From Pelotomaculum sp. UBA5255 (GTDB lineage Bacteria > Bacillota > Desulfotomaculia > Desulfotomaculales > Pelotomaculaceae), in contig DHTR01000004.1 in the NCBI GenBank assembly GCA_002408725.1, positions 47,004 to 58,887 on the forward strand: DNA of 11,884 bases, read 5' to 3'. The position numbers were made by a program, and so were the translations under genes. Positions 6,925 to 11,884 of this stretch are shown here, one piece after another. The first letter of the stretch is position 1. Each line of letters begins with the position of its first letter. The notes under the pieces were generated by a model. It saw only the letters and a program-made list of their open reading frames with translations, ran no database searches and was not told the DNA's origin.

Positions 6925-8214
6925 ATGAGGAATATATTTCAAAAGGGTAACTTTACCCATAGTGTTTTCTTGCTTATGAGCAGCACAGCCTTAAGTCAAT
7001 TTGTGGCCATGCTGACAATGCCAATTCTTACCCGTCTTTATAAACCAGAAGATTTCGGGTTGTTGGCGGTTTATGGTTCAATCTTTTCCCTTCTTCTGAT
7101 TATTGCCTCAATACGTTATGAACTCGCGGTTCCATTACCCAAGAAAGATGAAGACGCAGCAAACCTTCTCGTGTTATCATTAACAATTGTACTCTGTTTC
7201 AGCATCCTAACGATTCCGGCCGTTTACTTGCTTGGTGATGGAGTTATCCGCTGGGTTGGGGCACCCGCCTTGAAGCCCTACCTATGGCTACTATCTTTGA
7301 GTCTCCTGGGGGCCGGCTCATATCAGGCACTCAGTTACTGGGCAATACGAAAAAAGGACTTCACCCGCATCGCTCAAACGAAGGTCAGTCAAAGCTTGGG
7401 AAGAACGTTATCACAAGTGGGTCTTGGGTTTTTGCATGTGGGTCCGATAGGTCTGTTATTGGGACTGGTGGCAGGTCAATCACTGGGATTCGGTACTCTG
7501 GGAATCATGGCCGTTAAGAATGACAAAGAGGCATTTAAACGTATATCCTTCGAACGAATGAGGTTGGTAGCTTATAGATATCGTCGCTTTCCCCTAATCT
7601 CCGGTAGCTCGGGTATAATCAATACCATCGGGTTAGAACTTCAGCCATTATTCATGTCGGCATTTTACGGGCCCCGGGTATTGGGATGGTTCTCTCTCGG
7701 CGAGCAGGTAATTGGAGTGCCCATGTCACTTCTTGGGGTAGCCGTTTCACAAGTATATTATGGGGAAGCCTCCCGTTTGGCGAGGGAAAGCGTAGAGGAA
7801 TTAAAAAAATTATTTAGTCAAACCGTAAAAAAACTGTTCATGATCGGGTGTATACCTATAACTTTACTGGGTATTAAAGGTCCCTGGTTATTTGCCCTTG
7901 TCTTTGGCGACATCTGGCAACAGGCAGGGGTTTACACGCAACTATTAACCTTATTGTTTGTAATCAAATTTGTAGCAATTCCATTATCCTGTACTCTTGA
8001 AATCCTTGAGCGGCAGGATTTGAAATTCTATTGGGATATTGGACGGTTAGGAATATTATTGGGAGTTTTTACACTGGCCCGTACCTTTGGGTGGTCAGAC
8101 TGGCTGTTTGTTTTGTCTTATTCGGTAGTGATGTCTATTTCCTATGGAATTCTATTGATTTTAAGCTATATGGTTATCAAGTCCGCAAAAACTCTTCATT
8201 TGGATGAAAAATAA
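6925..8214 (+). CDS. Wzx-like oligosaccharide flippase (MOP superfamily)
   Basis: This is a 429-residue polytopic membrane protein with roughly a dozen or more hydrophobic helices. That matches the usual size of Wzx/RfbX-type translocases, which flip undecaprenyl-diphosphate-linked repeat units across the cytoplasmic membrane. The N-terminus shows the family layout: a first helix with SSTALSQFVAMLTMPILTRL, then PEDFGLLAVYGS, then the conserved RYELAVPLPKKDEDA loop (Arg64, Tyr65, Glu66, Ala68). The start at ATG 6925 is 4 bases after the DUF354 stop and has AAGGT upstream. A GTG at 6907 would overlap that gene and add six residues. Its place between glycosyltransferase genes and a large GT-C gene fits a Wzx-dependent export route. 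Base composition is richer in G and C than in either neighbour. Confidence 0.92.
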   Translation: MRNIFQKGNFTHSVFLLMSSTALSQFVAMLTMPILTRLYKPEDFGLLAVYGSIFSLLLIIASIRYELAVPLPKKDEDAANLLVLSLTIVLCFSILTIPAVYLLGDGVIRWVGAPALKPYLWLLSLSLLGAGSYQALSYWAIRKKDFTRIAQTKVSQSLGRTLSQVGLGFLHVGPIGLLLGLVAGQSLGFGTLGIMAVKNDKEAFKRISFERMRLVAYRYRRFPLISGSSGIINTIGLELQPLFMSAFYGPRVLGWFSLGEQVIGVPMSLLGVAVSQVYYGEASRLARESVEELKKLFSQTVKKLFMIGCIPITLLGIKGPWLFALVFGDIWQQAGVYTQLLTLLFVIKFVAIPLSCTLEILERQDLKFYWDIGRLGILLGVFTLARTFGWSDWLFVLSYSVVMSISYGILLILSYMVIKSAKTLHLDEK

Positions 8215-8237
8215 AATATAAAGATGCGAAATGTTTT

Positions 8238-10169
8238 ATGAGAAATTTTAAGTTAAACCTTGGGACTATCACAAAAAATTTGGACGTCATCGCAGGTGTG
8301 CTATGTGCATTACTGGGCGTAATGATTATTGGCCTATGTTATGTGACGGGCTTGCGTCAAACAGATATCGGCTTTACTGTGCTTCTCTCTTCATTACTGT
8401 ATTTTTATGTCAGAAAAACTTTACAAAAAAAATCTCCGGTCTCCTATCAAACAAATCGAGCAGCAAGCTTAATTCTGAGTATTGTATTCTTAATCCTTGT
8501 CAGCGCTTCCTTATTTCTTTACAGCATGAATTTATACCAACGCACACCTTTATACTTCATAACGATTGCCCTTTTAGCAGGTGTAATTTCAATAGAAATA
8601 GTTTATAAAAGAGAAAAGGATTCTTCATGGTTAATACTCATGAAGATCTTTTTCTTGTCTTTAATAGTTAGATACGGGATATTTTATAATTATCCCAGTA
8701 TTATGGGTTACGATGCATATTGGCATGTTAAGATGGCGGATTTAACGACCTTTCAAAGTCATATACCGCCCTTTGAGATAATAAACAAGTACTATTATTA
8801 TCCCATATTACATTTGTTTATCGCAATGTCTAAACTAATTTTTGGGATTGAGATAAAAAATGCCGTGTTTCTTTCAATTGGTTTTTCAGGTATTTTGGCT
8901 TTAATGTTTATATACTATATTGGAAAATCAATTGCTTCCAAGCAAGTCGGGCTAATGGCCGCACTACTTGCAAGTCTTAGCAATCAGCTAATTGTTACGG
9001 GTTTGACAAACATTACGCCAGGTTCATTGGTGCTGGTTTATTTACTGATTGTCCTGTGTTTGTTATTAAAAAAGGACACAGAAACACCCCAGACAACATT
9101 ATTAAGAATAGTTCTGGCACTGCTGATCATTATTACTCACCAGTTAACCTCATTAGTGGTTTTTTTAAGCCTAACTTCATTATGTATTGGAAAATTTATA
9201 TACAAAATATTATATAAAGATAGGGAAGGAATTAGTATTAATTACCTGTTAATATTTGCGTTTTCGATGATTACATACTGGATGTATACCTATATCCAAT
9301 TGGATAAAACTATCTTTGACAAGGGTGTTTTCGAGCTTGCAAAAATGCTGCAGCACGGTGGGGAATATGGAAGCAATTCACTGATTGTTGGTATAGATTA
9401 CAATAAATCACTGTGGGAGGAAACAATTCTCCATCTGAGTTATTTAATCACTCCTTTTTGGGCTATCGGTGGGATTTTTTTGTGGCTCTCTTCGCCCAGT
9501 AACAAGAAATTCGGTGTCCTTGCACCAGCTATTATTCTTAACATTCTCGTTTACGCAGTGCCGCTGCTTGGCATCAGGTCCTTACTGACAGATAGGTGGA
9601 TGCCGCTTGTTACAATTTTTCTGGTTATAACGGCAGGAGCCTATATCTGTAAGATATCTGAGCTGTTTAAATCGCACTGGCTAAAGATCTTGACTTTATT
9701 GGCTATCACCGTGTCATTTTCCTTTCTCAATGTTATTACGCCGGCAATCAATAAGGATTGCCCCTTCGTTATGAAGGAAACGACTGTAAGGAATCAATTC
9801 AAGAAAAGCGAGATTTGTGCGGTAGAGATGATCCACGGGATCTACCAGGGGCAAGTTAATGTGGATATACCATATCTAGAGGCATTTGTTTATTATCAGC
9901 CCGTTGATTATTTCCTCAAGGCTGACTTGAAATCTGTGTTTAAAGCTTTTAGTTCAAGTTATATCAGTACGAATTCCCTTGATGAAAAAGGCGTCATGAT
10001 CGTTTTGAGAAAATCAACGCTTAACGAACCTATCAGCATTGATAACTCAGACCTTTACGGGGATGTCAGAGCTCAGCTGTTACCTGCTGTTTTTATGAAC
10101 CGGTTTGAATCCTCCGGGTATAATTTCATCTATAACAACGGAGAGGTGAGGTCATATAGCACCAAGTAA
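8238..10169 (+). CDS. GT-C superfamily membrane glycosyltransferase, oligosaccharyltransferase-like
   Basis: This is a 643-residue protein with about five hydrophobic segments before residue 150 (near 17-37, 43-58, 77-97, 104-123 and 131-149) and several more up to about 497. A mostly soluble tail of about 145 residues follows. The motif GYDAYWHVK (Asp159, His163) after the fifth segment resembles the first outer-loop acidic motif of STT3/AglB/PglB (GxDxxYH). The end of the protein, SGYNFIYNNGEVRSY, recalls the C-termini of large archaeal GT-C-type membrane proteins. Such enzymes use lipid-phosphate or lipid-diphosphate sugars on the outer membrane face. It could transfer a lipid-linked sugar, ligate the glycan, or replace the missing Wzy polymerase. 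It lies 23 bases after the flippase gene; no strong ribosome site is seen before the ATG. Fold assignment is good, role uncertain. Confidence 0.75.
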   Translation: MRNFKLNLGTITKNLDVIAGVLCALLGVMIIGLCYVTGLRQTDIGFTVLLSSLLYFYVRKTLQKKSPVSYQTNRAASLILSIVFLILVSASLFLYSMNLYQRTPLYFITIALLAGVISIEIVYKREKDSSWLILMKIFFLSLIVRYGIFYNYPSIMGYDAYWHVKMADLTTFQSHIPPFEIINKYYYYPILHLFIAMSKLIFGIEIKNAVFLSIGFSGILALMFIYYIGKSIASKQVGLMAALLASLSNQLIVTGLTNITPGSLVLVYLLIVLCLLLKKDTETPQTTLLRIVLALLIIITHQLTSLVVFLSLTSLCIGKFIYKILYKDREGISINYLLIFAFSMITYWMYTYIQLDKTIFDKGVFELAKMLQHGGEYGSNSLIVGIDYNKSLWEETILHLSYLITPFWAIGGIFLWLSSPSNKKFGVLAPAIILNILVYAVPLLGIRSLLTDRWMPLVTIFLVITAGAYICKISELFKSHWLKILTLLAITVSFSFLNVITPAINKDCPFVMKETTVRNQFKKSEICAVEMIHGIYQGQVNVDIPYLEAFVYYQPVDYFLKADLKSVFKAFSSSYISTNSLDEKGVMIVLRKSTLNEPISIDNSDLYGDVRAQLLPAVFMNRFESSGYNFIYNNGEVRSYSTK

Positions 10170-10198
10170 TGTATTTTTTATAAGTTATCGTTTTAGTT

Positions 10199-10213
10199 CA
10201 TATTGAAAATATG
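10199..10213. repeat. Short AT-rich inverted repeat between the convergent genes
   Basis: CATATT, loop GAA, AATATG forms a perfect 6-base stem in the 52-base space between the two convergent stop codons (10170-10221). It has only two G:C pairs and no U-run next to it on either strand, so it is at best a weak candidate for a shared bidirectional terminator. Confidence 0.3.
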
Positions 10214-10221
10214 GCTTATTA

Positions 10222-11622
10222 TTAGAACTTTTGGAGTAATGGAAGTAGTTTCCTATACATTTCGCGATATGGATGGTTTTTAACACAAAGAGATGTGTTA
10301 TGCCAGAGCATCGTAAAAACGCCACCCACACATGCGCATCTTTTTGCCAGATCCAGGATGATTTTTTCGGCTTCAATAGTGTTAATGTGTTTATAATTTG
10401 CTAAAGTGCTGTCCATGACGATAAGCGGACATTCGTATATATTTATAATCCGCTGCTCTAAAACATCAAAGGGTTGGTAGGGATAACAGGTCCCGCACCG
10501 GAACCCTTCCTGTTCAGGGTATCCCAGTGTTGAGTCATAAATAAGGCTTGCTCTTTCCCAGAGACGCCAGGTCATTGGCACTTCAAATCGGAGATAATGC
10601 TGCCGGCCTCCGTAGTTTGTTCTGCCCAGGACCTGGTCCATACGCTCTTTCTCCATAAGAAAGAGCGTATCGTTATTAAAAGTATAATAGCCGGGATGAA
10701 AACCAATTTCAAAACGGAGCGCCTGCAAGTAGTTGATGATTTCCTTGGTTTTGGATAGCTCGTATTCAGGATCATATTTTGATTTTTTTGACATCATGAA
10801 ATTAAAGGAACTTATTATTCTATTTTCAAGGGAGACGTCCGCAAGCCACTTTATATTTTTTATATAAGGATTATATTTAAAATCTTGAAAACCGCGCATT
10901 CCATCCTGCAGTGTTTTAAGGGCCATTCTAGGTTTAAAACGCTTCACAATATCTCCAGCGGTTCTTAATAACAGGCTTATTAAACCCGAATACATGCTCA
11001 TAGAATCAATATCATGACTTATTTTTAACCTAAAACCGCTGGGTTCAGGGGCCCACCGGGGTCTCAGTATTTTTAGGCATTCCCTTAGAATAACTGAATA
11101 CTCATCAATAACGGGACGGTCAAGGAATCCTTGTTTATAGGCTGTGCTCTCATGAGCCGGAAACCTGTTGTGGTTGTCGCGAGTTTTTAGGACAACCTCT
11201 TCCCAGCGTGACAGCATAAAAAAAGTGGCTGCAAGGATGTCAACATTAAATATGATTCGATTGGAGCCTTTTACCAAAAAAGGCTTTTTGCCGTCTTCAG
11301 CCCCTGAACTCCAAAATAAAGCTGGCATATCCTGATCAATAAGATGACTGCCGGCATCGGGTAGAAAATGAGCTACATTTTGAAATGTCAGACTATTTTC
11401 GACAAGGTACAGGATGTTTTCAAAGGTTTCCTTTGTACACGGTTTAATCCATATTAAGGGTTTATCCAGGTTTCGGTCCAGATTCTCTTCATGACCATAA
11501 TAGATGAGCACTTCTAGCTTATCCTTTATCTTTATCCTGCCAGCCAACTGGTTCCAGGCATATTGTAAAGCTTTCCTAGTAAGTGGGAAAAAAACAGGAG
11601 TGTTTACAGTCAAAACAGTCAT
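10222..11622 (-). CDS. Polysaccharide deacetylase-like protein with N-terminal extension (DUF7033-like)
   Basis: This is a 466-residue protein with no signal peptide. Residues 1 to about 190 form an extension with NVDILAATFFMLSRWEEV and HNRFPAHES, which I recognise as the DUF7033-type domain that precedes NodB-like domains in glycan loci. The second part has SHDID (His203, Asp204, Asp206), FEIGFHPGYYT (His309) and LWHN (His441), the divergent esterase 4 motifs. As in the other deacetylase of this window, the canonical second histidine of HxxxH is missing: Tyr stands four residues after His309. The ATG follows the upstream GT4 gene by 3 bases, with GAGGAA further back within that gene, so the two form one unit transcribed leftwards. 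A perfect 13-base inverted repeat lies inside the coding region at 10640-10670. Enzyme activity and substrate are not established by the sequence. Confidence 0.8.
   Translation of the reverse strand: MTVLTVNTPVFFPLTRKALQYAWNQLAGRIKIKDKLEVLIYYGHEENLDRNLDKPLIWIKPCTKETFENILYLVENSLTFQNVAHFLPDAGSHLIDQDMPALFWSSGAEDGKKPFLVKGSNRIIFNVDILAATFFMLSRWEEVVLKTRDNHNRFPAHESTAYKQGFLDRPVIDEYSVILRECLKILRPRWAPEPSGFRLKISHDIDSMSMYSGLISLLLRTAGDIVKRFKPRMALKTLQDGMRGFQDFKYNPYIKNIKWLADVSLENRIISSFNFMMSKKSKYDPEYELSKTKEIINYLQALRFEIGFHPGYYTFNNDTLFLMEKERMDQVLGRTNYGGRQHYLRFEVPMTWRLWERASLIYDSTLGYPEQEGFRCGTCYPYQPFDVLEQRIINIYECPLIVMDSTLANYKHINTIEAEKIILDLAKRCACVGGVFTMLWHNTSLCVKNHPYREMYRKLLPLLQKF
10640..10670. repeat. Perfect 13-base inverted repeat with 5-base loop inside the - strand deacetylase gene
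   Basis: The arms 10640-10652 and 10658-10670 are exact reverse complements (ATACGCTCTTTCT and AGAAAGAGCGTAT), with the loop CCATA. The repeat encodes residues 318-328 of the deacetylase-like protein on the - strand. No U-run follows on either strand, so it is not a standard terminator. Confidence 0.9.
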
Positions 11623-11625
11623 TCG

Positions 11626-11884
11626 TTATGTTGTTTCCTCTAACTGTGCTCTCATCTTTTTCTTCCTGATGTCCTCTACAGTTTCTTTAAAGGTATCAAT
11701 CGTTTTCATGGCTATCGATTCCCAACTCCTGTTCTCAATAACATAAAGGCGTCCCTTTAAACCCATTTTTTTTCGCAGGTGTGGATTTTTCAGCAAGGTG
11801 ATAATTGCTTTAGCCAATTCGACCGGAGCATCGGGTTTTATTAAAATACCGGTTTTGTATTCTTCTATAGCCTCGAGACCGCTT
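11626..11884 (-). CDS. GT4 (glycosyl transferases group 1) C-terminal fragment, 5' end beyond the window
   Basis: Only the last 85 codons are in the window. The frame is open to the right edge and reads SGLEAIEEYKTGILIKPDAP, followed by VELAKAIITLLKNPHLRKKMG and SWESIAMKTIDTF. This is the classic end of a GT-B family 4 glycosyltransferase: a Glu-containing nucleotide-sugar loop, the xxGxLxxPxxPxxLAxAIxxLL helix, then the W-x-x-I/V C-terminal helix. There is a possible in-frame TTG at 11817, but it lies within this conserved region and is not a true start. The stop codon is 3 bases before the ATG of the deacetylase-like gene, so the two are surely cotranscribed. The sugar donor cannot be told. 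The protein ends in a short basic tail (KKKMRAQ). Confidence 0.85.
   Translation of the reverse strand, partial: SGLEAIEEYKTGILIKPDAPVELAKAIITLLKNPHLRKKMGLKGRLYVIENRSWESIAMKTIDTFKETVEDIRKKKMRAQLEETT

Noticed and set aside
8425..8432. A8 run in the GT-C gene (also a T8 run at 11766-11773 in the GT4 gene)
   Set aside because: Runs of A or T encoding Lys-Lys are expected in AT-rich genes and are weaker evidence for phase variation than the G8 tract.
10185..10376. Small - strand open frame at the convergent junction
   Set aside because: It is an out-of-frame shadow of the C-terminal part of the - strand deacetylase-like gene.
1..11884. CRISPR arrays, tRNA or rRNA genes, transposases and long direct repeats
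   Set aside because: I looked on both strands and found no regularly spaced repeats, no cloverleaf-like segment and no mobile-element protein motifs; nearly all bases are in metabolic or glycan genes.

Overview
This window is most of a surface-polysaccharide (capsule, exopolysaccharide or S-layer glycan) biosynthesis locus. It holds eight genes on the + strand, all closely packed or overlapping, and two genes on the - strand that run towards them. No RNA gene, insertion sequence, integrase or CRISPR array is visible. There is no gene-free stretch longer than about 130 bases. The organism cannot be named from the sequence. Frequent GTG and TTG starts, purine-rich Shine-Dalgarno sites, overlapping stop/start codons and the gene repertoire suggest a Clostridia-like (Peptococcales-type) Firmicute, but this is a low-confidence inference.

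Left part (1-2223, GC-rich): the 3' end of a hexapeptide-type acyltransferase appears to be fused in frame to a DegT/DnrJ-family sugar aminotransferase. An overlapping Gfo/Idh/MocA-family sugar dehydrogenase follows. Together they look like the 3-dehydrogenase, 3-aminotransferase and N-acyltransferase steps that turn a UDP-GlcNAc-type sugar into a 3-amino or 2,3-diacetamido sugar nucleotide (the logic of WbpB, WbpE and WbpD).

Middle part (2216-6920): a DPM1-like family 2 glycosyltransferase, a NodB-like polysaccharide deacetylase, a translationally coupled FemAB/GNAT-like protein, a second family 2 glycosyltransferase, and an AT-rich DUF354 gene of GT-B type. These would build and modify the glycan on the cytoplasmic side.

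Right part (6925-10169): a Wzx-like flippase and a large GT-C membrane protein with an oligosaccharyltransferase-like acidic motif. These are the export step and a probable lipid-linked-sugar transferase, ligase or polymerase on the outer face of the membrane.

Convergent - strand unit (10222-11884): a GT4 glycosyltransferase (only its C-terminus is inside the window) followed after 3 bases by a long deacetylase-like protein with an N-terminal extension. The two units meet tail to tail across 52 bases with no convincing terminator.

No undecaprenyl-phosphate glycosyl-1-phosphate transferase, chain-length regulator or classical Wzy is seen, so the locus probably extends beyond both ends. The most notable points are the acyltransferase-aminotransferase fusion, the OST-like GT-C protein, the deacetylase/FemAB pair, an eight-G tract inside the FemAB-like gene, and a perfect 13-base inverted repeat inside the - strand deacetylase gene.
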